A stretch of 64,000 nucleotides of DNA. Source: Rhizobium rhododendri (GTDB lineage: Bacteria; Pseudomonadota; Alphaproteobacteria; Rhizobiales; Rhizobiaceae). Position 1 is the stretch's first letter; each line of letters starts with the position of its first letter. The notes beneath the pieces are model-generated. The model did no database searches. It saw only the letters and a program-made list of their open reading frames with translations, and was not told the DNA's origin. Shown here piece after piece: positions 55,500-64,000 of this stretch. The translations under genes and the position numbers were made by a program. The DNA lies in NCBI RefSeq assembly GCF_007000325.2, contig NZ_CP117267.1, forward strand, positions 1,860,001 to 1,924,000. The letters run 5' to 3'.

Positions 55500-58400
55500 T
55501 CAGGCGGCAGCGTCGATCTTTTCCTCGCGCTTGTTCGGCACGTAGTTGAGCACCGGGCCGAGCCAGCGCTCGACTTCCTCGACCGGCATTCCCTTGCGGG
55601 CGGCATAATCCTGCACCTGGTCGCGCTCGACTTTGGCGACACCGAAATAGTAGGAGCCGGGGTGGCCGATATAGACGCCGGACACTGACGAGCCCGGCCA
55701 CATGGCATAGCTCTCGGTCAGCTTGACGCCGGTGGCCGCTTCCGCATCGAGCAGCCGGAACAGCGTTTCCTTCTCGGTATGATCAGGTTGGGCCGGATAT
55801 CCCGGCGCCGGCCGGATACCGGCATAGGTCTCGCTGATCATCTCCTCGGGCGACAGGGTCTCTTCGGTCGCATATCCCCAGAATTCGCGGCGCACCCGCT
55901 CGTGCATCCGCTCGGCAAAGGCTTCGGCGAAACGGTCGGCCAGCGCCTTGACGAGGATCGACGAGTAGTCGTCGTTGGCGCCGGCGAAGCGTTCCGAAAT
56001 CGCCACTTCCTCGACACCAGCCGTGACCACGAAGCCACCGATGTAATCCCCGGCGCCGCTGTCGACGGGTGCCACGAAATCCGACAGCGCCACATTCGGC
56101 CGTCCATCGCGCTTCGAGAGCTGTTGGCGAAGCGTGTAGAAAGTCGCAAGCTCCGCAGTCCGCGTCTCGTCGGTAAACAGCCTGATGTCGTCGCCGACGG
56201 CACCTGCTGGCCAGAAACCAATGACGGCGCGCGGACGAAACCACTTTTCGTCGATGATTTTCTTCAGCATCGCTTGTGCGTCAGCAAACAGTGCGCGTGC
56301 CGCCTCGCCCTGCTTTTCGTCCTCGAGAATGGCCGGATAGCGGCCCTTCAGCTCCCAGGTCTGGAAGAACGGTGTCCAGTCGATGTATTGCGCCAGTTCG
56401 GCCAGATCATAGTCCTCGAAGATCTTGGTGCCGAAGAACGACGGCGTCTTTGGGGTATAGGCCGACCAGTCGAGCTTCTCAGGATTTTCGCGGGCACGGG
56501 AAAGCGGCAGGCGGACCTTTTCCAGTTCGTTGCGGGCATGCGCTGCCGCAACCTTGGCGTATTCCTCGCGGATGGTGTCGACATAATTTTTCTTGCCCTC
56601 AGGCGACAACAGCGCCGAGACGACGCCGACTGCGCGCGACGCATCGGTGACGTAGACCGCCTGGCCAGAGGAATAGCCCGGATGGATCTTCACCGCCGTA
56701 TGAACGCGGCTTGTAGTCGCTCCGCCGATCAGCAGGGGAATATTGAAGCCTTGGCGCTCCATCTCTGCCGCGACATGCACCATTTCGTCGAGCGACGGGG
56801 TGATCAGGCCGGACAGGCCGATGATGTCGACCTTCTCGCGGATTGCTGTCTCAAGGATCTTCGCCGCCGGCACCATGACGCCGAGGTCGATGATGTCGTA
56901 GTTGTTGCAGGCAAGCACGACGCCGACGATGTTCTTGCCGATATCGTGAACGTCGCCCTTGACCGTCGCCATCAGCACCTTGCCGGCCGCCTCGCGCTCG
57001 CCGTTGCCGCCATTGGCCAGCTTTTCAGCCTCCATGTAGGGCAGCAATACGGCGACGGCCTGCTTCATGACGCGAGCGGATTTGACCACCTGCGGCAGGA
57101 ACATCTTGCCCGAGCCGAACAGGTCGCCGACGACGTTCATGCCGGACATCAGGGGGCCTTCGATGACGTGCAGCGGTCGCTCGACACCCTGGCGCGCCTC
57201 CTCGGTGTCGGCCTCGATAAATTCGGTCACGCCGTTAACCAGCGCGTGCTCTATGCGCTTTTCAACCGGGAGCTCGCGCCAGGACATATCCTGTACACGG
57301 GCTTCGCGCACGCCGGTTCCGCGATAGCGCTCGGCGACCTCGAGCAGCCGCTCCGTGCCGTCAGGGCGGCGGTTGAGAACCACGTCCTCGCAGGCCTCGC
57401 GCAGAACAGGATCGATGGTGTCATAGACGACCAGTTGGCCGGCATTGACGATGCCCATGTCCATCCCCGCCTGGATGGCGTGATAGAGGAAGACAGAGTG
57501 CATCGCCTCGCGCACCGTATCGTTGCCGCGGAACGAGAATGACAGGTTCGAGACACCGCCGGAGATATGCACCAGTGGCATGGTCTGCCGGATGGTCCGC
57601 GTCGCCTCGATGAAATCGACGCCGTAATTGTTATGCTCCTCGATGCCCGTGGCGACGGCAAAGACATTCGGATCGAAGATGATATCCTCGGGTAAGATGC
57701 CCGCCTGTTCGGTCAGGATCTTGTAGGCGCGGGTGCAGATATCGACCTTGCGCTGGTAGGTGTCGGCCTGGCCGGTCTCGTCGAACGCCATGACGACGAC
57801 CGCGGCACCATAGGCATGTACCAGCCGTGCCTGCTCGAGGAACTTCTCCTCGCCTTCCTTCAGCGAGATCGAGTTGACGATCGACTTGCCCTGGACGCAT
57901 TTCAGGCCGGCCTCGATGATCGACCATTTCGACGAGTCGATCATGACAGGCACGCGAGCGATATCCGGCTCGGCTGCGATCAGGTTCAGGAACTCGACCA
58001 TCGCCTTCTCGGAATCGATCAGGCCTTCATCCATGTTGATGTCGATCACCTGAGCGCCGGCTTCGACCTGGTCGCGAGCGACAGCCAGGGCCGCGTTGTA
58101 GTCGGCATTGGTGATAAGCTTGCGGAATTTCGCCGAACCGGTGACATTGGTGCGCTCGCCGACGTTGACGAACGGAATATCCTTGGTGAGTTGGAACGGC
58201 TCGAGACCCGACAGCGACATGAAGGGACGATGTTCGGGGATGGCGCGCGGCTTGTATTTCGACACGGCTTCGGCGATGGCGCGGATATGGTCCGGCGTCG
58301 AGCCGCAGCAGCCGCCAACGATGTTGACCAAACCCTCGGCTGCAAAGCCCTCGATCTGCGCCGCCATCATCTCGGGCGTCTCGTCGTACTGGCCGAATTC

Positions 58401-59282
58401 GTTTGGTAGGCCGGCATTCGGGTAGGCGCAGATCAGCGTGTCGGCAGCCCCTGACAGCTCCTGCAAATGCGGCCGCATGGCATTGGCACCGAGCGCGCAG
58501 TTAAGGCCGATGGTGAACGGATTGGAATGGCGAACCGCGTTCCAGAACGCCGATGGCGTCTGGCCCGAAAGGGTACGGCCGGAAAGGTCGGTTATCGTGC
58601 CGGAGATCATAACCGGCAGGCGGACGCCCTTGGCGATAAATCGCTCCTCGCAGGCGAAGATCGCGGCCTTGGCATTCAGCGTGTCGAAAATGGTTTCGAT
58701 CAGGATGATGTCGGCGCCGCCATCGATCAACCCATCGATCTGCTCGCCATACGCAATGCGCAACTCGTCGAAGGAGACGGCGCGGAAACCGGGATTGTTG
58801 ACGTCGGGCGAGATCGATGCCGTACGGTTTGTTGGGCCGATGGCGCCGGCGACAAAGCGGCGACGGCCGTCTTCCCGCTCGGCACGGATGGCAGCCCGGC
58901 GCACGACGCGTGCACCCTCCTTGTTGAGATCGTAGACAGCGCCTTCCATCTCGTAGTCGGCCTGGGCGATGCGCGTCGAGGAAAACGTGTTGGTTTCCAG
59001 GATGTCGGCGCCGGCCATGGCGTAGCGATAGTGGATTTCCTCGATGGCGTCGGGCTGGCTGAGGATCAGAAGGTCGTTATTGCCCTGCTGGTGACAGGCG
59101 CAGCCGATGAAGCGGTCGCCGCGGAACTGCTCCTCGTCGAAGCCAAGCCCCTGAATCTGCGTGCCCATGGCACCATCGAGCACCAGAATGCGCTCGCTGG
59201 CTGCCTGCTTAAGCGCCGCGAACACATCGCTGCCGTCCCGCTTCGCCGCTTCCGGACCAAAAAGATCGTCAAACACCAGCAT
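55500..59282 (-). CDS. metH: Cobalamin-dependent methionine synthase
   Basis: 1260 residues with all four MetH modules in order: homocysteine-binding barrel ([11 protein letters not shown] and the Zn-Cys pair [11 protein letters not shown] near 320), pterin domain ([12 protein letters not shown] near 380), B12 domain with [14 protein letters not shown], and C-terminal AdoMet reactivation domain ([12 protein letters not shown] near 1170). It transfers the methyl group of methyltetrahydrofolate, made by MetF, to homocysteine. The ATG at 59282 is preceded by GAGGGAG; the frame is open to TTG 59315. A perfect palindrome lies 36 bases upstream. Confidence 0.96.
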   Translation of the reverse strand: MLVFDDLFGPEAAKRDGSDVFAALKQAASERILVLDGAMGTQIQGLGFDEEQFRGDRFIGCACHQQGNNDLLILSQPDAIEEIHYRYAMAGADILETNTFSSTRIAQADYEMEGAVYDLNKEGARVVRRAAIRAEREDGRRRFVAGAIGPTNRTASISPDVNNPGFRAVSFDELRIAYGEQIDGLIDGGADIILIETIFDTLNAKAAIFACEERFIAKGVRLPVMISGTITDLSGRTLSGQTPSAFWNAVRHSNPFTIGLNCALGANAMRPHLQELSGAADTLICAYPNAGLPNEFGQYDETPEMMAAQIEGFAAEGLVNIVGGCCGSTPDHIRAIAEAVSKYKPRAIPEHRPFMSLSGLEPFQLTKDIPFVNVGERTNVTGSAKFRKLITNADYNAALAVARDQVEAGAQVIDINMDEGLIDSEKAMVEFLNLIAAEPDIARVPVMIDSSKWSIIEAGLKCVQGKSIVNSISLKEGEEKFLEQARLVHAYGAAVVVMAFDETGQADTYQRKVDICTRAYKILTEQAGILPEDIIFDPNVFAVATGIEEHNNYGVDFIEATRTIRQTMPLVHISGGVSNLSFSFRGNDTVREAMHSVFLYHAIQAGMDMGIVNAGQLVVYDTIDPVLREACEDVVLNRRPDGTERLLEVAERYRGTGVREARVQDMSWRELPVEKRIEHALVNGVTEFIEADTEEARQGVERPLHVIEGPLMSGMNVVGDLFGSGKMFLPQVVKSARVMKQAVAVLLPYMEAEKLANGGNGEREAAGKVLMATVKGDVHDIGKNIVGVVLACNNYDIIDLGVMVPAAKILETAIREKVDIIGLSGLITPSLDEMVHVAAEMERQGFNIPLLIGGATTSRVHTAVKIHPGYSSGQAVYVTDASRAVGVVSALLSPEGKKNYVDTIREEYAKVAAAHARNELEKVRLPLSRARENPEKLDWSAYTPKTPSFFGTKIFEDYDLAELAQYIDWTPFFQTWELKGRYPAILEDEKQGEAARALFADAQAMLKKIIDEKWFRPRAVIGFWPAGAVGDDIRLFTDETRTAELATFYTLRQQLSKRDGRPNVALSDFVAPVDSGAGDYIGGFVVTAGVEEVAISERFAGANDDYSSILVKALADRFAEAFAERMHERVRREFWGYATEETLSPEEMISETYAGIRPAPGYPAQPDHTEKETLFRLLDAEAATGVKLTESYAMWPGSSVSGVYIGHPGSYYFGVAKVERDQVQDYAARKGMPVEEVERWLGPVLNYVPNKREEKIDAAA

Positions 59283-59317
59283 ACTCCCTCGACCCGACTG
59301 CGACTCCGCATTCAATC

Positions 59318-59337
59318 ACATAAAGATATCTTTATGT
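59318..59337. promoter_or_regulatory. Palindromic operator upstream of metH
   Basis: ACATAAAGATATCTTTATGT, a perfect 20-base palindrome, 36 bases before the metH start. It matches the sahR-like/metF site at 14784 except for one base, so one ArsR-type regulator should bind both. Confidence 0.82.
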
Positions 59338-59380
59338 CAATATATGCGGTCGATCATAGTGATTTGCAATATAGCCGCTC

Positions 59381-59400
59381 TTTTTGCCGAACGGCAAAAA
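59381..59400. terminator. Bidirectional hairpin between metH promoter and AGE gene
   Basis: TTTTTGCC, GAAC loop, GGCAAAAA: an 8-bp stem with a U-run on both strands. It lies about 60 bases before the metH operator. The rest of the 59338-59680 gap has no gene I can support. Confidence 0.5.
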
Positions 59401-59680
59401 ACATGCAGGTGCGCCCGCGATTACCGGACTTCGGTCTTGGTTGCTGGCGCATCGGTCGTCGCAAAACATACTGCACCCGCAGAGGGCAAGAGTGGTGAGG
59501 TGCGGCTTGATATCTATGCAGCCTGCACCACGTTTTTCAGCGATCCACCGACAAGCACTCGAGTGCGCGCAACGCACTTGACGCCGCAGCTCTGTTCTTG
59601 TCGGATCACTGACACTAAGAATCCCGGCCAAGGGCGCGCACCGCGCTTGGCATTTATAAAGACTCCCGGAGGAAACACTT

Positions 59681-60928
59681 ATGATCGCAGCTGAACCCGC
59701 CACGCTGGGAAACTGGAGCAACCGCGACTATCATCGCCGCTGGCTGCTCGATCAGGCCAACGGCTTGTTCGATTTCTTCCAGTATCGCGCCGTCAATCCG
59801 AAGGGCGGGTTTTACGACATGGACGATGCGGGCAAGCCGCTCGGTGCCGATAACTCGGTGCGCGGCATTCATTCGTCCGCCCGCATGGTCCACTGCTTTT
59901 CGATCGCCAGCCTGCTGGGGCGGCCCGGGGCCGACGAGATCATCGACCACGGCATGAGCTACCTCTGGCATCATCACCGCGACAAGACCCACGGCGGCTA
60001 CTTCTGGACTGTCAACAATGACGGTCCCGTCGATGCCAGCAAGCAGGGTTACGGCCACGCCTTCGTGCTGCTCGCCGCATCATCGGCAAAGACCGTCGGC
60101 CATCCGCTGGCAGACGAGATGCTCGCCGACATAACGAAAATAATCGACGAGAAATTCTGGGAAGACAGCCACGGCGCCATCGCCGAAGAGTTCAATCAGG
60201 ATTGGTCACCGATCGGTGACTACCATGGCCAGAACTCCAATATGCATCTGACCGAGGCGCTGATGGCAGCGTTCGAGGCGACGGGCGACAGGTCATACCT
60301 CGACAAGGCCGAACGTATCGCCGACCTCATCATCCGGCGGCAGGCAGGCGCTGTCGGCTTCCGCGTGCCCGAGCATTTCGATGCCCAGTGGCAGCTCGAC
60401 AAGACCTATCGCGGCAACGAGATGTTCCGCCCGTCCGGCACGACGCCCGGCCACTGGCTGGAGTGGGCACGCCTCGTGCTGCAGCTCTGGACGCTGGGCG
60501 GCAAGCGCCACGACTGGATGCCGGAAGCGGCTCGCCACCTGTTTGCGCAGTCGATGTCGCTGGGCTGGGACAAGGAGATCGGTGGCTTTTTCTACACGCT
60601 CGATTGGGAGGATGTACCGGCCAAGCGCAACAAGCTGTGGTGGCCGGCCTGCGAAGGAGCCGGCGCTGCCCACTATCTCAACGCGCATCTGCCTGATGAC
60701 TTCCACGAGCAGAGCTATCGCAAGATCTGGGGTATCATCGGCAAGGCGTTTATAGACCGTCAGAACGGCGGCTGGCATGAGGAACTGACGGAAGATCTGG
60801 CCCCTGCCCACACACTGTTTAGCGGCAAGGGAGATATCTACCACGCCCTGCAGGCCTGCCTGATCCCGCTATTTCCGGCGACCGGCAGCTTGACCAGGGT
60901 GATATCGGAAGCCAGCGGCAGGCTCTGA
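59681..60928 (+). CDS. AGE-family sugar isomerase/epimerase (D-mannose isomerase-like)
   Basis: 415 residues of the N-acylglucosamine 2-epimerase alpha/alpha-barrel family. RGIHSSARMVHCFSIA, GYGHAFVLLAASSA, NMHLTEALMAAFEAT and HTLFSGKGDIYHALQA carry the conserved His residues. It more likely converts free mannose/fructose/glucose than N-acyl sugars, as with YihS-like members. GGAGG precedes the ATG by 9 bases. It stands alone. Confidence 0.87.
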   Translation: MIAAEPATLGNWSNRDYHRRWLLDQANGLFDFFQYRAVNPKGGFYDMDDAGKPLGADNSVRGIHSSARMVHCFSIASLLGRPGADEIIDHGMSYLWHHHRDKTHGGYFWTVNNDGPVDASKQGYGHAFVLLAASSAKTVGHPLADEMLADITKIIDEKFWEDSHGAIAEEFNQDWSPIGDYHGQNSNMHLTEALMAAFEATGDRSYLDKAERIADLIIRRQAGAVGFRVPEHFDAQWQLDKTYRGNEMFRPSGTTPGHWLEWARLVLQLWTLGGKRHDWMPEAARHLFAQSMSLGWDKEIGGFFYTLDWEDVPAKRNKLWWPACEGAGAAHYLNAHLPDDFHEQSYRKIWGIIGKAFIDRQNGGWHEELTEDLAPAHTLFSGKGDIYHALQACLIPLFPATGSLTRVISEASGRL

Positions 60929-60983
60929 TCGCTATCCGATGACGGCGCGGGGCGATGCCATCCCGCGCCGCATTCTCGTGTGG

Positions 60984-61478
60984 CTATTCCGTCGCCAGGC
61001 TGAGATTGTGCAATTCATGCCCGAGCGTCAGTGCCAGCGCCTCGACCACCAGATTGTGGTCGTCGCGCTGTGGCAGGCCGGAGACGGTGACGGCACCGAT
61101 GCAGCCTGTGCCGATGACGTGGATCGGGAAGCTGCCGCCATGCGGCGCGTAGTCGGCCGCCGACAGTCCGTTGTTCTCGACAGTCTTGCCGGCTTTCTTC
61201 AATTCAAGACCGCTGGCATAGCTGCTGCGGAAATAGCGGAGAACCATCGCCCGCTTGCGGCGGATCCAGTTGGCGTTATCCGGCGTCGAGCCGGCAAGCG
61301 CCACGTAGAATACCGGCATCGAATGCAGGGTGATGTCGATGGCCACGCCGAGATTGCGCTCGCGCGCCAGATCGTGCAGCAGATTGCCGAGAACCCAGGC
61401 GGTGGAGAAATCGAAAGAGTCGAAGCGCAGCACTTCTTCCTGCACGGCAATGCGGCTGAGATCGTGGTCAATGGTCAT
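60984..61478 (-). CDS. UPF0303/GlcG-HbpS family protein
   Basis: 164 residues resembling the DUF336/HbpS fold, seen in UPF0303 proteins: VAIDITLHSMPVFYVALAGSTPDN, FPIHVIGTGCIGAVTVSGLPQRDDH. Some relatives bind or degrade haem; others have no known role. ATG 61478 (MTIDHDLSRIA) was chosen, with GGGAGTTCC upstream. It is convergent to the AGE gene. Confidence 0.82.
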   Translation of the reverse strand: MTIDHDLSRIAVQEEVLRFDSFDFSTAWVLGNLLHDLARERNLGVAIDITLHSMPVFYVALAGSTPDNANWIRRKRAMVLRYFRSSYASGLELKKAGKTVENNGLSAADYAPHGGSFPIHVIGTGCIGAVTVSGLPQRDDHNLVVEALALTLGHELHNLSLATE

Positions 61479-61633
61479 TGTCGGAACTCCCTCGTCTTCT
61501 CTGAACGCAATCAAGCCCCAAGCGCGCTGTTTGTCCACCGGCTTGTCTTCGATTGTCCAATCACCGCCCCTTGCCGAGGCGCTGCGTTCACGTCAATGAT
61601 GCGACAATCGAAATATGCCGGAACCCCGACTTA

Positions 61634-62599
61634 ATGCGCGCCAAGATCATCTTTCTGGCCATCCTGACCGCGATCTCGCGGATTGCCAGCGCCCGGGCCG
61701 AAGACGGTGGCCAGCAAGTGCTGCGCGACGGCTTCGACGGGAAAGATTTCGCCCCGGCCGGTCACCTCTACTATCGCAATAACGCCGAGCAGAAGGCAGG
61801 CACCTACCAGTTCCAGTCCGCGGTGAGCCGAAGCGGCGGCGGCGCGTTGAAACTCACCATCAAGCCGAATTGCGCAGCCGGCAAAGAAAATTGCAGCGAA
61901 CGCGCCGAGATCTGGGAGAAAACCAAATATCGCGTCCCCTATGATCAAGGCGTCTGGTACGGATTTGCGGTCAAGTTCGCCGATCCGATACCATCAGGAG
62001 ACCATCGTTACCTGATTGCCCAGTGGAAGCGCGAGATCGGCCCGGAGGCCAAGGGCGACTTCAGCCCCTTCCTCGCCCTGCGCCTCAACAACGGCAAGCT
62101 GTTTGCGACTGTCGAGACGAACTACGTCGCGCCGCCGTCGGGTGCGCCAAGCGTGAAACCCGGATCCTGCGCTTCCGGCCAGACGCCTGTCTGGTACCGC
62201 CCCGACACCAACCAGATGCGTGCCCTCGTCGCGACAGACGCCACCTGGACCAAGAGCGACGGCGGTGAGTTCACCAGTTGCACGGATGCGATGACCATCA
62301 CCGATCGTGGCAACAAACTGCCGACGCCCGGTTCAGGCTGGATCGATTTCGCCATCTACACGCAGCCTGGACCAGACGGCACCGGCCGCATCGAGATTTT
62401 TGCCAACGATAAATGGATTGTCACCGTAAAGGGACATATCGGCCACGCGGACAAGGGTCTCGGCAGGAACCAGTATTTCAAGTTCGGCCCTTACCGCGAC
62501 GCGGACACTACTGAATGGACCATGTATTACGATGATTTCCGCCGTTCGCCCCGCTGCAGGGATGTTCTGGCCGACGCATCGCTGTGTCCCGCAGACTAA
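61634..62599 (+). CDS. Secreted polysaccharide lyase (heparin-lyase-I-like)
   Basis: 321 residues. Signal peptide IIFLAILTAISRIASARA, then a beta-jelly-roll lyase fold: GKDFAPAGHLYYR, CSERAEIWEKTKYRVPYDQGVWYGFAVKF, HRYLIAQWKREI and YYDDFRRSPRC. Such proteins cleave acidic polysaccharides by beta-elimination; the natural substrate could be an exopolysaccharide, not known. Six Cys suggest disulfides. ATG 61634 lacks a good ribosome site. Confidence 0.72.
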   Translation: MRAKIIFLAILTAISRIASARAEDGGQQVLRDGFDGKDFAPAGHLYYRNNAEQKAGTYQFQSAVSRSGGGALKLTIKPNCAAGKENCSERAEIWEKTKYRVPYDQGVWYGFAVKFADPIPSGDHRYLIAQWKREIGPEAKGDFSPFLALRLNNGKLFATVETNYVAPPSGAPSVKPGSCASGQTPVWYRPDTNQMRALVATDATWTKSDGGEFTSCTDAMTITDRGNKLPTPGSGWIDFAIYTQPGPDGTGRIEIFANDKWIVTVKGHIGHADKGLGRNQYFKFGPYRDADTTEWTMYYDDFRRSPRCRDVLADASLCPAD

Positions 62600-62686
62600 A
62601 GGCGAAATAGCGACGAAATTGTTTGGAGGAGCGAACCATTGCGCGCATGGTGCGTTTAGTAAAGTTGTCATCAGGAGGCGATAGCT

Positions 62687-62983
62687 ATGCTTAACACAAC
62701 CCGTGACTGTGCTCGCGATAGCGCGAAAAATGCAATCCCGTCGCTGGGAGAAATCGAAGGTCGCCTCGCGGTGCTTGAGATCTTGGCCCAATGCGCCCTC
62801 ACCCATGCACTCAGTGAAGGCGACCAGAAGGTCGACAAAGCTCTTCTGGAGGAAATTCGCCGCGCCATGCATGCGAAATGCGGTGAACTGAAGCTCGGCA
62901 GCGAGGACGCAGAATCTGCCTTCGGCTTTGCCGAGGAACTGATCAGCGCATCAATAGAAGCATCGAGGCTTAATCGCCAGTGA
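62687..62983 (+). CDS. 98-residue soluble protein of unknown function
   Basis: Not recognised. It is helical and acidic, with the pattern LAVLEILAQCALTHALSEGDQ and LLEEIRRAMHAKCGE. AGGAGGCGATAGCT lies directly before ATG. Its stop overlaps the GTG of a 48-residue membrane protein by 4 bases, so they are translated together. Confidence 0.7.
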   Translation: MLNTTRDCARDSAKNAIPSLGEIEGRLAVLEILAQCALTHALSEGDQKVDKALLEEIRRAMHAKCGELKLGSEDAESAFGFAEELISASIEASRLNRQ

Positions 62984-63126
62984 TCTCGCGTCGTGCACAA
63001 ATCATCCTCGCAGCCATGGTCGGGCTGGCCGTCATCCTGACTGTGCTGCTTCTCGTCGTCCCAAAAGTCCCTGAAATTCCAGGGACCGATCTGCCCCAGT
63101 CCGGGGCAGCAGCGCCTTCCAAATAG
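62980..63126 (+). CDS. 48-residue single-helix membrane protein
   Basis: GTG start overlapping the previous stop. It has a basic N-terminus (ISRRAQ), one helix (LAAMVGLAVILTVLLLVV) and a Pro-rich tail (PKVPEIPGTDLPQ). Orientation by the positive-inside rule would place the tail in the periplasm. Function unknown. Confidence 0.6.
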   Translation: MISRRAQIILAAMVGLAVILTVLLLVVPKVPEIPGTDLPQSGAAAPSK

Positions 63127-63272
63127 CAGTAATGTACCGTTACGGAACGGTGGGGTGTCCCGTTTTCGGAGGATATTAACACCCCCGTGCGGTCTCGCTT
63201 GAATATTAGAAAAATCGCGGCTTTATGGGATCGTCACCTGATCGCGGGTGCTTTCATCAAGAGGGGGGCGAT

Positions 63273-63470
63273 ATGACCATGCTGATCCAGACGCCGATCT
63301 GCTCCGAAGAAGTCGATGTTCTCGCCGGTGCCCTCTACGCTTGGTGTGCGGAACGGGAAATTAAACTTTCAAGCCAGGCCGGCCTTGCGGCGGCCAACAG
63401 GGCAATCGACCTCCTTCATGCGGGACATCGTACGCAGGAAGATCTCCTCAGCGCTTTGCACAACGCATGA
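63273..63470 (+). CDS. 65-residue small protein of unknown function
   Basis: MTMLIQTPICSEEVDVLAGALYA with a helical rest. Not recognised; it resembles small conserved rhizobial proteins. A strong GAGGGGGG ribosome site lies 5 bases before the ATG. The frame extends upstream to 63225 without a site. Confidence 0.55.
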   Translation: MTMLIQTPICSEEVDVLAGALYAWCAEREIKLSSQAGLAAANRAIDLLHAGHRTQEDLLSALHNA

Positions 63471-63595
63471 ACCTAAGGGGCTGACCGACGTCGGACCACG
63501 GGGTCTCGGCCTGACGTGAGATATTCGCGCAACAGTCGCAAAAAACAACCCACGCGACAGATTGATAATTGTTAAATCAACCATGCGAATCTGCG

Positions 63596-63616
63596 GGCTT
63601 GCCGTTACGGTAAGCC
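63596..63616. promoter_or_regulatory. Near-palindrome at the start of the last gene
   Basis: GGCTTGCCGTTACGGTAAGC and C form a 21-base palindrome with one mismatched pair, 4 bases before the ATG at 63621. It overlaps the expected ribosome-site position and could be an operator or RNA hairpin. Confidence 0.4.
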
Positions 63617-63620
63617 TCGC

Positions 63621-64000
63621 ATGACTTCAAAATCGACTTTCAATTCCATATCCCAGACCCTGATCGACAACTGGCTGGATGCAACCAGCCCGATAGAAGA
63701 TCCGGAGACGTTCTGCGGCACGATAAGCGAGACCATGTCTCTGAAGATGTCGCTCAACTTCATCGACACCAGAAGCGATGATCCTCTCGACTGGTATTTC
63801 CGTCGCATCAAGCCCTACGGGATCAACAGTCGCATTCTCAATCTGAAAAAGATGTTTCCCGACGGTCCGTTGAGGAACCTGCCAGACAGGACCTACCTCC
63901 TCGACGCCGTCATCCCCCACTACAGCCGCGCGCTTTCGCTGCGAAAGCCCTTGATCGATCTGGTCCTGACGAAAATCGCCGGCATCAATGTCGGCTACGA
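63621..64000 (+). CDS. Unknown protein, partial at right edge
   Basis: At least 126 residues, open to the window edge. It has a pattern reminiscent of a PAS-like sensor (YGINSRILNLKKMFPDGP, YLLDAVIPHYSRALSLRKPLIDLVL) but I cannot name a family with confidence. No strong ribosome site is seen; the palindrome at 63596 lies over that position, and the true start may be further in. Confidence 0.5.
   Translation, partial: MTSKSTFNSISQTLIDNWLDATSPIEDPETFCGTISETMSLKMSLNFIDTRSDDPLDWYFRRIKPYGINSRILNLKKMFPDGPLRNLPDRTYLLDAVIPHYSRALSLRKPLIDLVLTKIAGINVGY

Noticed and set aside
63128-63170. EcfG-type promoter GGAAC...CGTT
   Set aside because: Spacing between the two elements is about 12 bases, not the 16-17 required.

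Overview
The window is a chromosomal segment of an alphaproteobacterium of the Rhizobiaceae (Rhizobium/Sinorhizobium/Agrobacterium group). The evidence is high GC, the betaine-lipid pair btaA-btaB, an ArsR-methyltransferase regulator next to metF, a ribH with its own FMN riboswitch, rhizobial intergenic palindromic repeats and many ABC transporters. It holds about 56 protein genes including two cut by the window edges, one FMN riboswitch, two toxin relics, an IS66 relic and several repeats. I see no tRNA, rRNA, CRISPR array or prophage.

Left part (1-27.8 kb): housekeeping and envelope genes. A TerB/J-domain protein runs off the left edge. Next come two transporters around a PPi-dependent phosphofructokinase, a lytic transglycosylase lipoprotein, a beta-lactamase-like hydrolase, btaA-btaB behind a candidate Pho box, a GH25 lysozyme lipoprotein, an MltB-type transglycosylase, a P-loop kinase-like protein and a DMT transporter. 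A 25-residue membrane peptide gene with its own terminator follows, then the sahR-like/metF operon with a palindromic operator, ettA, an RNase T2, a lipase-like hydrolase, another DMT transporter, an overlapping CoA-transferase/TPP-enzyme pair, a class B penicillin-binding protein behind a CtrA-type box, ridA, a DUF442 protein, a DUF4432 protein and an L,D-transpeptidase.

Island (27.9-31.3 kb): a lone 870-residue ABC/SMC-like ATPase with a CxxC zinc-hook motif, resembling RloC-type defence proteins. It is flanked by a non-coding stretch and by an IS66 transposase relic, and lies next to an orphan ParA.

Middle (32-46.9 kb): a probable gamma-glutamyl-amine catabolic cluster (Fe-dependent alcohol dehydrogenase, aldehyde dehydrogenase, glutamine-synthetase-like ligase, APC permease, N-formylglutamate-amidohydrolase-like protein) divergent from a MurR/RpiR regulator and a four-gene ABC importer. 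The FMN riboswitch with ribH, an MHS-type MFS transporter and a NIPSNAP protein follow.

Right part (47-64 kb): a sugar ABC importer with a Gfo/Idh/MocA oxidoreductase, divergent from a BadF-type sugar kinase and a GntR regulator. A decayed PIN toxin with an intact antitoxin comes next, then metH with a perfect 20-bp palindrome matching the one at sahR-metF, an AGE-family isomerase, a UPF0303 protein, a secreted polysaccharide lyase and four small or unknown genes, the last cut by the right edge.
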